Program-made: the position numbers and the translations under genes
Shown: piece after piece, positions 8,562 through 16,677 of the stretch
Position numbering within the stretch: the stretch's first letter is position 1
Layout: each line of letters begins with the position of its first letter
Notes under the pieces: generated by a model
Databases searched by the model: none
Seen by the model: only the letters and a program-made list of their open reading frames with translations
Told to the model about the DNA's origin: nothing
Origin: an uncultured Bacteroidia bacterium
Lineage (GTDB): Bacteria > Bacteroidota > Bacteroidia > Bacteroidales > CAJPTX01
Direction: 5' to 3'
Length of the DNA: 42,468 nucleotides
Assembly: GCA_938038735.1 (NCBI GenBank)
Contig: CALHSW010000060.1
Span: 1 to 42,468, forward strand

Positions 8562-10703
8562 ATGGACGCTGCGCATGAAATTGAAAATCCAGAGCGAGAC
8601 CTAGCTACGCAATTCATTCAACTCACCGACAAAAGTCTCTTTTTAACAGGCCGAGCTGGCACTGGGAAGACGACCTTTTTGCGCTGGGTAGTTGATAACG
8701 TGAAGAAACGAATGACCGTGGTGGCCCCTACCGGGGTGGCGGCAATCAACGCCCGTGGCATGACCATACACTCTTTCTTCCAAATTCCCACAGGTCCGCA
8801 TGCACCGGTACGCTACGCGCCGAACGCCCTATACGACCCTAGATGGAGCGGCGCGGAGCAGCGTGCAAATCTCCGTAAGGACCGGCGTGCGCTAATACGA
8901 AGCCTTGACCTGCTGATTATCGATGAGATTAGCATGGTGCGCGCAGATTTGCTCGATGCCATTGATGGCGTGCTGCGGGAGTATCGCAACGCGACACGCC
9001 CCTTCGGCGGGGTGCAGCTGCTGGTGATAGGCGATTTGTACCAGCTCGCCCCAGTCACTCGCCCCGAGGAGTGGGGGCTCGTGGCGCCATTCTACGACTC
9101 CCCCTACTTTTTCAGTAGCTACGCCTACCGGCTGCTGCAACCCATAACGATAGAGCTACAGCACATTTACCGCCAACGGGATGCATCGTTCATTGATATC
9201 CTCAACGAGGTGCGTGAGGGGCAGGTAAGTCAACCCACACTCGATACGCTCAACCGCCTCTACGACCCCGATATCACCAAGAAACTACCGAAGAACACCA
9301 TACTCCTTTCTAGCCATAACAAGTCGGCCGACGAGCTGAACGCAGGTCAGCTGGAGCGAATTAAGAGTAAGACGTATACCTATAAGGCTGTAGTCCAGGG
9401 AACTTTCCCGCAGAGCATGTACCCAGTAGCTGAGGAGATAGAGCTAAAGGAGGGGGCACAGGTTATGTTCTGTAAGAACGACACGACAAGCATGGAACCA
9501 CGCTACTTCAATGGAAAGATTGGGCGAGTGACGGAGCTTGATGATAAGTCGGTTACAGTACTATGCGAGGGCGACGACGAGTCCATTACTGTGGAGAAGA
9601 CGTTGTGGGAGAACATGGAAACCACGCTTGACCCCGCAGGGGAGGTGACCCGGGGAACAATTGGGTCCTTCACGCAGATCCCGTTGCGCCTTGCCTGGGC
9701 GATAACCATCCATAAGAGTCAAGGCCTCACGTTTGACCGAGTGATTATCGATGCGGCGCGTGCATTCTCCTCGGGGCAGGTGTACGTGGCGCTGAGTCGT
9801 TGCCGCACGCTCTCGGGCATATGCCTCAGCTCCAAGCTCCCCGCATACGCCATTAAAACCGATGGCGTTATCACGAGCACCATGCACGAGGTGCGTAGTC
9901 GCCCCGTAGACGAGAGCACGTTGCAAAATGCCATCCTGGAGTTTAACCGTAACTCCTTAGTGTCACTATACGATTTTGAACCAGAGCTTCAGATGGTGGA
10001 CCGGCTGGCGCGTCTAGCGCAACAGCGCAGTATCGATAGGCCATTGTTTCAGCTCTGCGCCGAGGTGGCAAGTAAACTGACCGAGCTGCATAGGGTGGGA
10101 GAGAAGTTTGTACGCCAGATAGATAAGCTACTAGACGAGAACTCTGATTTGGAGAAGAACGAACAGCTGCAGGAGCGGATTAAGGCTGCAGCGCACTACT
10201 TTATCAGAGAATTGGACACAGCAGAAATAAAATCATTTTTGCTCTCCGCGCCATCGTCGGAGGACGAATCGATTACGCAGCGCTACGAGACCGCAATGGC
10301 ATCGCTGCTCAACGTTTTCTACCCACATGAAAAGCTTCTAGAGTACACCCAAACAGGCTACAATGCAACTACGTTCCACCAAAAGCGTATAGAGCTAATG
10401 ATAGCAAATGTAAATTGGGAAAAATGGCGCAGCCAACAGCGGGAAGAGACCGCGGAAGAGGCCGATGAGGAGACAAAAGCGTTGCAAGAGCTCATAAAAA
10501 GGATTGAGACGTGGCGCACGGCGCAAGCGAAGAAGGAGGGGAAACGAGCGAGCCAAATACTGACAAAAGAAAACATCACCGACCTGGCACAGGTACGTCC
10601 GCGAACGATAGACGAACTAGCTATGGTAAAGGGCTTTGGGGAGAAACGTGTTTCTGCATACGGAGCGGAGCTCGTGGCACTGGTGCGCGGCGAAGGGAAC
10701 TAA
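8562..10703 (+). CDS. PIF1/RecD-like AAA helicase with C-terminal HRDC-like domain
   Basis: A 713-residue superfamily 1 DNA helicase. Walker A GRAGTGKTT (Lys36), Walker B LLIIDEISMV, the QLLVIGDLYQLAPV motif and late motifs ITIHKSQGLTF and VALSRCRTLSG are all present and match the PIF1/RecD2 group. Residues about 450-640 form a helical region of unknown role. The final 45 residues (RPRTIDELAMVKGFGEKR) look like an HRDC domain, which in RecQ and RNase D helps bind nucleic acid. Proteins with this layout are common in Bacteroidales and their pathway is not settled. It is monocistronic, with its own promoter upstream and another promoter after it. Confidence 0.87.
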   Translation: MDAAHEIENPERDLATQFIQLTDKSLFLTGRAGTGKTTFLRWVVDNVKKRMTVVAPTGVAAINARGMTIHSFFQIPTGPHAPVRYAPNALYDPRWSGAEQRANLRKDRRALIRSLDLLIIDEISMVRADLLDAIDGVLREYRNATRPFGGVQLLVIGDLYQLAPVTRPEEWGLVAPFYDSPYFFSSYAYRLLQPITIELQHIYRQRDASFIDILNEVREGQVSQPTLDTLNRLYDPDITKKLPKNTILLSSHNKSADELNAGQLERIKSKTYTYKAVVQGTFPQSMYPVAEEIELKEGAQVMFCKNDTTSMEPRYFNGKIGRVTELDDKSVTVLCEGDDESITVEKTLWENMETTLDPAGEVTRGTIGSFTQIPLRLAWAITIHKSQGLTFDRVIIDAARAFSSGQVYVALSRCRTLSGICLSSKLPAYAIKTDGVITSTMHEVRSRPVDESTLQNAILEFNRNSLVSLYDFEPELQMVDRLARLAQQRSIDRPLFQLCAEVASKLTELHRVGEKFVRQIDKLLDENSDLEKNEQLQERIKAAAHYFIRELDTAEIKSFLLSAPSSEDESITQRYETAMASLLNVFYPHEKLLEYTQTGYNATTFHQKRIELMIANVNWEKWRSQQREETAEEADEETKALQELIKRIETWRTAQAKKEGKRASQILTKENITDLAQVRPRTIDELAMVKGFGEKRVSAYGAELVALVRGEGN

Positions 10704-10850
10704 CGGTAGAACGAATACTTTGCTTTTTCCCTCACTATCAATGGCTAGCCTTTATTCCGTCTGAGGAGTCTCCCAGGTCTATCAATGAGTGCAACAACTC
10801 TTTTTAACGAGTACCGCATCCCAATTTCCTGCCATACATGAAAATTTTAC

Positions 10851-10858
10851 TACCTTTG
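10851..10858 (+). promoter_or_regulatory. -7 box of the TPR/SpoIIE gene
   Basis: TACCTTTG is a full match to TAnnTTTG. It decides the start codon: an ATG at 10838 lies upstream of this box, so the ATG at 10883 is the one likely transcribed. No clear -33 element is seen. Confidence 0.6.
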
Positions 10859-10882
10859 AAAAAAGAAAAAAGAGGCGATCGC

Positions 10883-12796
10883 ATGCAAAATATACTCGTG
10901 AACAGGAACAAGTTGGCCTCTAACGTTTGGCAGGTTGCTTTCCTCTTTCTGCTGTTTTTGCTTTCAGTTGTCAAAAGTACTGCGCAGCCAACGTACGCAA
11001 TACCATTCACACGGAATGACTCGGCAAGGTGGCATACCAATGATAGTTTAGCGGCACTGTTCAAGCAGCAGGGCGCCCTCCGTGAGGCCGCAGAACGTCT
11101 TGATGACAACGGGATGCTTTTCTGGGAGCGCAATAGCCAGGTAGAGGCGATTAAGTACTTTGAACAGTCCCTCAGAATCAATGAGCAGCTAGGAAATAAC
11201 AACGGGATAGCTGGGATCAATAGCAACCTGGGATTTATTTACGCAGACATAGAGAAGTACGACAAGGCCCTTGAGTACCTCGAGAAGACACTAACGGTAA
11301 GGCGTGCGGAAAAAAAGAAGGTTGGAATTATCTCAACGCTCGTTAACCTATCGGTAGTGCTGAACAAGCTAGAACGCTATGACGAGTCGGTAAAAAGACT
11401 AGAAGAGGCTCTCTCCATTGCCCAAGAAATGAACGATGAGACGCAGATGCGTAGCGTCTACGGCATGCTTTCCGAGACATACCAAAAGGCGGGCAACGCG
11501 GAGAAAGCGATGTACTACTACAACTATTTCCGCACTTTCAACGACTATGTGGCAGGGGAGGCGCTGCGGCAAGCCAAGAGCGAAGTGGCGCAGCACAAGC
11601 TACAGGAAGAGAACTTGCTGCTGCAAAATCGCAACAACGAGTTGGAGCTGGAAAAGCAGCGCTGGCAGCTGAGCAAACAGGCCTCTAGCATCGAGGAGCT
11701 CAGCGGGGCGAAGAAAGAGCTTTTGGACTCTTTGGGGATAGTTGAGGTGCTGAATCGCATGCTCACGGCCGAAAACGAAAAGGAGAGGATGCGCAGCGAG
11801 GCGTTAGAGTTATCAAAACGGCGCATAACGATGGCTCTATGGCTTGGAGTGTTAGGAATTGTAATCGTACTGCTTGCGCTAAGCTTTGTACTGGTGGTGC
11901 TGCGCAATAGGAATCGCTACGCCAAAACGCTACAGAAGAAGAATGAAACGATTGCGAAGCAAGCTGACGAGATGGCAAAGGTGAATGCGCAGCTGCATAC
12001 GGCTAACAACGAGCTGGCGCAGCGTAACGAGCTAATCCTTTCAAGCATACGTGCATCGAAGGATGTTCAAGATGCAATCTTTGCCTATAGCACCCCCATC
12101 GCAGAACTCTTTGGGGAGTCGTTTAGCATTAGCCATGCAAGGGACATTGTCTCTGGCGACTTACACTACGCTCGGTGTACCGCAGATGGCACCAGGATTC
12201 TTGTGGTGGGCGACTGTACGGGGCATGGGGTGTCGGCCGCGTTCCTTACCATCTTGGCTATTGCAACGCTAGACCGAGCGGTATTTGATGAACAGGTGCA
12301 AACCCCTACTGAGGCTCTCATGTTCCTTGATAGGGTGTTCAGCGGCCTCAATGAGGGTCAGCTGGTAACATTGCACTCTATGGATGTCGCCATGATCTGC
12401 ATACCTCCTAGCGGGGAGTATATCGATTTTGCAGGAGCGAAAAACGAACTTTTTGTTGTAACATCGAAAGGAGCAACGCGCCACCGCGGAAGCCGCTTTG
12501 AGATTGGCGGGAGTAGCGTTCAGGTGGGGCGAAACACAAAAGACATTGAGATGCAGCGCATCCCGATAACGGAAGATACGTGGTGCTACATGTACAGCGA
12601 TGGAATGATGGACCAATTCAACGAGGAGGGAAGAAAGTTTTCAAGTCCACGACTCCATGCTCTCCTAGGGTCTTTGTACACAAAAGATGCCGAGACTCAA
12701 ATGAAAACCATTGACGAGGCCATTGCAGCATGGAAGGGGAAGGAGGATCAGATTGATGATCAACTGCTGGTGGGGGTTAAAATCGAAAGAAAATAG
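10883..12796 (+). CDS. transmembrane TPR protein with SpoIIE/PP2C phosphatase domain
   Basis: A 637-residue sensor-like protein. Order: signal peptide (about 1-33, ending STAQ), a TPR array (about 60-220; units such as GIAGINSNLGFIYADIEKYD), a long coiled coil rich in Glu, Leu and Lys (about 230-315), a membrane helix (about 325-345), a second coiled coil, and a C-terminal SpoIIE-type PP2C phosphatase (about 400-635) with the metal-binding SGDLHYAR, VVGDCTGHG and YSDGMMDQF motifs. The TPR part would be exported and the phosphatase cytosolic, so it may turn an envelope signal into Ser/Thr dephosphorylation. No partner kinase or anti-sigma factor is nearby. The next gene starts four bases later. 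Confidence 0.85.
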   Translation: MQNILVNRNKLASNVWQVAFLFLLFLLSVVKSTAQPTYAIPFTRNDSARWHTNDSLAALFKQQGALREAAERLDDNGMLFWERNSQVEAIKYFEQSLRINEQLGNNNGIAGINSNLGFIYADIEKYDKALEYLEKTLTVRRAEKKKVGIISTLVNLSVVLNKLERYDESVKRLEEALSIAQEMNDETQMRSVYGMLSETYQKAGNAEKAMYYYNYFRTFNDYVAGEALRQAKSEVAQHKLQEENLLLQNRNNELELEKQRWQLSKQASSIEELSGAKKELLDSLGIVEVLNRMLTAENEKERMRSEALELSKRRITMALWLGVLGIVIVLLALSFVLVVLRNRNRYAKTLQKKNETIAKQADEMAKVNAQLHTANNELAQRNELILSSIRASKDVQDAIFAYSTPIAELFGESFSISHARDIVSGDLHYARCTADGTRILVVGDCTGHGVSAAFLTILAIATLDRAVFDEQVQTPTEALMFLDRVFSGLNEGQLVTLHSMDVAMICIPPSGEYIDFAGAKNELFVVTSKGATRHRGSRFEIGGSSVQVGRNTKDIEMQRIPITEDTWCYMYSDGMMDQFNEEGRKFSSPRLHALLGSLYTKDAETQMKTIDEAIAAWKGKEDQIDDQLLVGVKIERK

Positions 12797-12800
12797 AAAG

Positions 12801-14564
12801 ATGATGGCAAGGAGTAGATGCCGAGGGCTATTCACGTGGTTGGCTGCGACGCTTTGCCTGTTCGTGGGTAACAGTAGCGTAACAGGGCAGGAACAACCCT
12901 ACTGGCGCGATAGCGTTACGGGGCGATTGTATTGGAATAAGAATAAACCGCTGTACCTCTTCCTTTCGCCAACGCCCGATGCAGCCGCTGGGGAGCTGCT
13001 GCACAGTAAGAGGACACCGGAGTACGCTTGCCCATTCTATCTAGACACTGAGGGCATAAATTTTCTTCGTTCCCGATGGGCAGTAGATACGGCTACGAAA
13101 CGCCCCATATCACCTCAACGGGAGATTCTATGGGAGGTGTACGCCGATGGGCTACCACCCACCACCCGCGCTGTAGTCGTTGGGAAAAGTACCAAGCAAA
13201 ACACAGGGTGGAAGCTAGGCGATGGGGGAGGCGTAGAACTGACCTCCACAGACGCAGGGTGCGGCGTAGCGGATATATACTACAGCCTAGATGGCGCAAC
13301 GTGGGAACGCTACAGCGGAGTAATCCACTTAAACGAGGAGTCTCTTTTCACGTTACGTTACTATGCCGTTGACCACGTGGGCAACCGCGAACAGGAACGT
13401 AGCATTGACCTTCAAGCAGACCTCACTCCGCCATCGTCGAGGTGCGTGGTCACTGGCGCATTTCTAGAAAGCAGCGGAACTGTATCAACAAGCTCCGTAC
13501 TCCACCTAGAGTCAAGCGACCATGGGGTAGGGGTGGAGCAACTGCATTACAGAATCGATGACGGCCAATGGAACACGACAAGACCAGGCGCACGGGTGCA
13601 AATCTCAACCCTAAAAGAGGGGGACCACACGCTGGAATTCTACGGGGTAGACTACGTTGGCAATAAGGAGGAGGTGCAGTCGTTTTCTTTTTATCTTGAC
13701 AAAACCCCTCCCATCACCATCTCCGATGTCCTAGGAGATAAGTTCATTGTGGACGATAAGGTCTACTTCTCGGGGCGCTCCAAGATGAAAATAACGGCCG
13801 TGGATAACAAGGCGGGGGTGAAAGCAGTACGTTACTCTGTTGATGGCGATGAGTTCAAGCCCTACGAGGAACCCTTCTACATGCCGAATAAGCCGGGATG
13901 GCACGTGGTGAGGTACTACTCCGTTGACAGCTTAGAGAACCAGACGGAGGGGCTGTATGCCGATGAGTACTACGAATATCGAATGAAAGTAGATAAAGTA
14001 TACGTTGATCTCACAGGCCCACGCATATCGTTCTCCGTGGAGGGCGATCGCTACGCCCGTAACGACACCGTATACCTTTCGCCCCGCTCCCGCGTAAAAC
14101 TCAGCGGAGAGGATAGCGAATCGGGGCTTCAAAAGCTCACCTATACGCTAGATCACGATGCTTGGGAGAAACAGTACGATGAGCCGTTTAGCCTTGAGGG
14201 GTTACCCTCGGGGGAGCATTACGCTGAGTTCTTTGCCTACGATAGGGTAAATAACCGTAACGTGAAGACGCTCACCTTCTTCTTGGATAGTGAATCGCCA
14301 AAAGCAGACTACAGGATAAGCGTTGAAAGTTTGAACCAAGACGAGCAGTCTCCCATCTATCCCTGCGATGCAAAAATCTATTTAACAAGCCAAGACGACC
14401 TCACTGGGGTGGAACTCCTGGAGTACTCACTTAATGGGAAGGCTCTGCAACCCTACCGTGGAGCGTTCGGAGGCCTTGAGACAGGGACAAACCGTCTGAA
14501 AGTGAAGGCGACCGATAGGGTGGGCAATTCGGGGGAGACCGTTTGGAATATAGAGTGCCGATAA
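12801..14564 (+). CDS. exported multi-domain Ig-like (OmpL47-type) repeat protein
   Basis: A 587-residue exported protein with an N-terminal signal peptide (about 1-28, ending VTGQ). After a lead region it has about five repeats of 85-110 residues, each with an Asp/Gly-rich start (DKTPP, DLTPP, DLTGP, DSESP), a YSVDGD- or YSLDG-like strand and a closing YAVDHVGN- or YGVDYVGN-like strand. This pattern is typical of OmpL47 / chitobiase C-terminal-like Ig folds in surface proteins. No enzymatic domain, lipobox or type IX sorting domain is evident. It follows the TPR/SpoIIE gene by four bases and is surely co-transcribed, so a shared envelope role is likely; the ligand is unknown. Two adjacent ATGs (12801 and 12804) are possible. 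Confidence 0.8.
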   Translation: MMARSRCRGLFTWLAATLCLFVGNSSVTGQEQPYWRDSVTGRLYWNKNKPLYLFLSPTPDAAAGELLHSKRTPEYACPFYLDTEGINFLRSRWAVDTATKRPISPQREILWEVYADGLPPTTRAVVVGKSTKQNTGWKLGDGGGVELTSTDAGCGVADIYYSLDGATWERYSGVIHLNEESLFTLRYYAVDHVGNREQERSIDLQADLTPPSSRCVVTGAFLESSGTVSTSSVLHLESSDHGVGVEQLHYRIDDGQWNTTRPGARVQISTLKEGDHTLEFYGVDYVGNKEEVQSFSFYLDKTPPITISDVLGDKFIVDDKVYFSGRSKMKITAVDNKAGVKAVRYSVDGDEFKPYEEPFYMPNKPGWHVVRYYSVDSLENQTEGLYADEYYEYRMKVDKVYVDLTGPRISFSVEGDRYARNDTVYLSPRSRVKLSGEDSESGLQKLTYTLDHDAWEKQYDEPFSLEGLPSGEHYAEFFAYDRVNNRNVKTLTFFLDSESPKADYRISVESLNQDEQSPIYPCDAKIYLTSQDDLTGVELLEYSLNGKALQPYRGAFGGLETGTNRLKVKATDRVGNSGETVWNIECR

Positions 14565-14589
14565 GCGGCAATAAAAAGTGACGGAAGAT

Positions 14590-14730
14590 ATGGGATACTC
14601 AGGCATGGCGTGGCAATGGATAGCAGTGGCGATTATACTGGTGGTCGTGGTGGGGGTAATAGTGTGGCGCGCATCTAGACGACCGAAAGGGGGATGCGGC
14701 TGCGGGGGCGGCTGCACAGGCTGCCACTAG
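14590..14730 (+). CDS. FeoB-associated Cys-rich membrane protein (small)
   Basis: A 46-residue protein: one membrane helix (residues about 9-26, IAVAIILVVVVGVIVW), a basic stretch RASRRPKG, then a Gly/Cys tail with CGCGGGCTGCH. This matches the short FeoB-associated Cys-rich family, which usually lies beside the ferrous iron permease and may help handle iron. No feo gene is near; it sits between the Ig-repeat gene and truA, apparently in the same transcript. ATG 14590 is used; GTG 14578 or ATG 14605 are alternatives, and the last gives the more family-like start MAWQW. Confidence 0.7.
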   Translation: MGYSGMAWQWIAVAIILVVVVGVIVWRASRRPKGGCGCGGGCTGCH

Positions 14731-14746
14731 CCAGCAATAAGACCCT

Positions 14747-15475
14747 ATGGTACGGTATAGGCTAGACCTGTCCTATGTAGGAACAGCATACCACGGTTGG
14801 CAGCGGCAGGAGAACGCCGTAACAGTGGAGGGCACGGTAGAGGATGCCCTTCGTAAGATTACAGGCCTAGCGCTAGAGGCTGTGGGGGCAGGACGCACCG
14901 ATACGGGGGTGCATGCAGAGCAGTACGTTGCCCACGTGGACATGCCCCAAGCGATTGACACCGTGGATTTAAGGTATAAACTCAACTCTGTACTCCCACG
15001 AGACGTAGCGATACACGCCATTAGCGAGGTTCCCGAAGATTTTCATGCCCGATACAGCGCCACGCAACGAACGTACGAATACCGCATAGCGCGGGAGAAA
15101 ATGCCATTCTTGGTAGATAGAGCCTTTTTCTACCAGCTTCCACTTGATGTAGCCGCCATGCAGCGGGCTGCAAGTCAACTGGTAGGAGAAAGGGAATACG
15201 GCTGCTTCTGCAAAACGGGGGGCAACGCCCTCTCCATGCGTTGCAGGGTAGATGAATCTAGCTGGCGTGAGGAAGGGAACCTATTAATATACAGGGTCAG
15301 CGCAGATCGATTCCTACGCAACATGGTGCGTGCAATGGTGGGAACACTGCTAGAGGTGGGACGCGGTCGGCGCAGCGAAGACCTTAGCGCATTGCTTACC
15401 GGGGGCAGTCGCAGCGCGGCAGGGGAGTCCGTGCCGGGGTGCGGACTGTTCCTAGTGGCCATAGCGTACGATTGA
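14747..15475 (+). CDS. truA: tRNA pseudouridine(38-40) synthase
   Basis: A 242-residue TruA that isomerises uridines 38-40 in the anticodon arm of tRNAs. The catalytic Asp52 lies in GAGRTDTGVHA, and YVGTAYHGWQRQ at the start and RFLRNMVRAMVG near the end are the classic family blocks. Length is normal. It lies 16 bases after the small Cys-rich gene, so it is probably the last gene of that transcript. No clear terminator is seen in 15476-15700, and the next gene begins a block of different base composition. Confidence 0.95.
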   Translation: MVRYRLDLSYVGTAYHGWQRQENAVTVEGTVEDALRKITGLALEAVGAGRTDTGVHAEQYVAHVDMPQAIDTVDLRYKLNSVLPRDVAIHAISEVPEDFHARYSATQRTYEYRIAREKMPFLVDRAFFYQLPLDVAAMQRAASQLVGEREYGCFCKTGGNALSMRCRVDESSWREEGNLLIYRVSADRFLRNMVRAMVGTLLEVGRGRRSEDLSALLTGGSRSAAGESVPGCGLFLVAIAYD

Positions 15476-15700
15476 GGCTAGACAAATGCCCGTCCCCATG
15501 GTGTTGAACATCTGTCTATACGTTTGTGGTTGGGGGAAAAGGATATAGCCACACTGTGGGCATGAGCGCCACTCAGAATGACCCATTGCCCCCATTTCAA
15601 TAGTAAATACTCACCGTTTCTACACACTGTATTTCCTTAAAAAAGGTGAGAAGTCGCCCTTATTTTAGTCACGACCTTCGCGCCGTTAATTGATGACGGT

Positions 15701-16675
15701 GTGAAAAGGGCAGAAAAAACGGATGTACATAGAGGCGTAGGGGTTACTCCAGACGGTAACTGCACGGAGGAAAATTCGCCAGTTATTGAATGCGTTGGGC
15801 TTACCCACTACTACGGTTCCCGCTTAATATACAGCGACTTAAACTTTACCGTCCCCAAGGGTGGGGTTGTGGGGCTACTAGGTAAGAACGGAACAGGAAA
15901 AACCACAACCATCAACATTCTCAACGGATTCCTACGGCCACAAGCTGGAGCCTGCCGACTCTTCGGACAAAACTCACAGGCTCTGCCCCCGCACGTTAAG
16001 CAACGCATCGCGCTGCTGCTCGAGGGGCACGTTCAGTACCCCTTCCTGACGATCGACCAAGCCGAACGTTACCTCGCACCGTTCTATCCCAAATGGGACT
16101 CTGCGATTTACCACGAACTCACCTCCCGGTTGCAGGTAACATCTAGGCAACGCATCGGCTCCATGAGCTGCGGACAGCGTTCCCAAGTGGTTCTTGGACT
16201 CATCTTGGCGCAAAACGCAGACCTTCTCATACTTGACGACTTCACCCTCGGCCTTGACCCTGGCTACCGCCGTCTCTTCATTGAATACCTGCAGGAGTAC
16301 GTTCTCTCACGGGGCAAAACCGTTTTTGTTACCAGCCACATCATTCAGGACATGGAGCGCTTCATTCAGGAGTGCATCATCATGGACTACGGAAAAATTC
16401 TCCTGCAAATGCCCACCCGACAGGTACTCTCCGATCTGAACATCTATGAAGTCAAAAGCAATGATCTTGAGGGTGCACACAGGGTACTTACAGCAAACCC
16501 AGACTCGTTTTACCATCCAGAACCCCATCATGGTAAGATTAGCTTCGCCTCTTTTCTCCCCTTTGAGCAGGTTCACGGCATTACCGAGTCGGCTGGATGC
16601 CACCTGGAACTCGTCACGTGTAGAAGACCAACCGATTTAGAGGACGCATTTATTGCCTTAACGGGGAAGTACTAA
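15701..16675 (+). CDS. ABC transporter ATP-binding protein with variant catalytic site
   Basis: A 324-residue ABC ATPase that would power the permease starting two bases downstream. Residues about 28-240 are the nucleotide-binding domain: Walker A GKNGTGKTT, signature SMSCGQRSQ in place of LSGGQ, Walker B LLILDDFTLGLD and H-loop VTSHI. The residue after the Walker B Asp, normally the catalytic Glu, is Asp here, and the usual Pro is replaced by Phe. The last 80 residues form an extra C-terminal domain seen in drug/lipid-export and GldA-like ATPases. GTG 15701 is used because no ATG fits before the domain. A TACGTTTG at 15519-15526 could be a -7 box, with a long leader. Confidence 0.85.
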   Translation: MKRAEKTDVHRGVGVTPDGNCTEENSPVIECVGLTHYYGSRLIYSDLNFTVPKGGVVGLLGKNGTGKTTTINILNGFLRPQAGACRLFGQNSQALPPHVKQRIALLLEGHVQYPFLTIDQAERYLAPFYPKWDSAIYHELTSRLQVTSRQRIGSMSCGQRSQVVLGLILAQNADLLILDDFTLGLDPGYRRLFIEYLQEYVLSRGKTVFVTSHIIQDMERFIQECIIMDYGKILLQMPTRQVLSDLNIYEVKSNDLEGAHRVLTANPDSFYHPEPHHGKISFASFLPFEQVHGITESAGCHLELVTCRRPTDLEDAFIALTGKY

Positions 16676-16677
16676 CC

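Noticed and set aside
10704..10837. Possible small gene between helicase and TPR/SpoIIE genes
   Set aside because: The only frames are extensions of shadows of the helicase end; no ribosome site or hydrophobic pattern.
15476..15700. tRNA or small RNA gene between truA and the ABC ATPase gene
   Set aside because: I looked for a cloverleaf and a T-arm motif and found none; only weak, non-nested complementarity is present.
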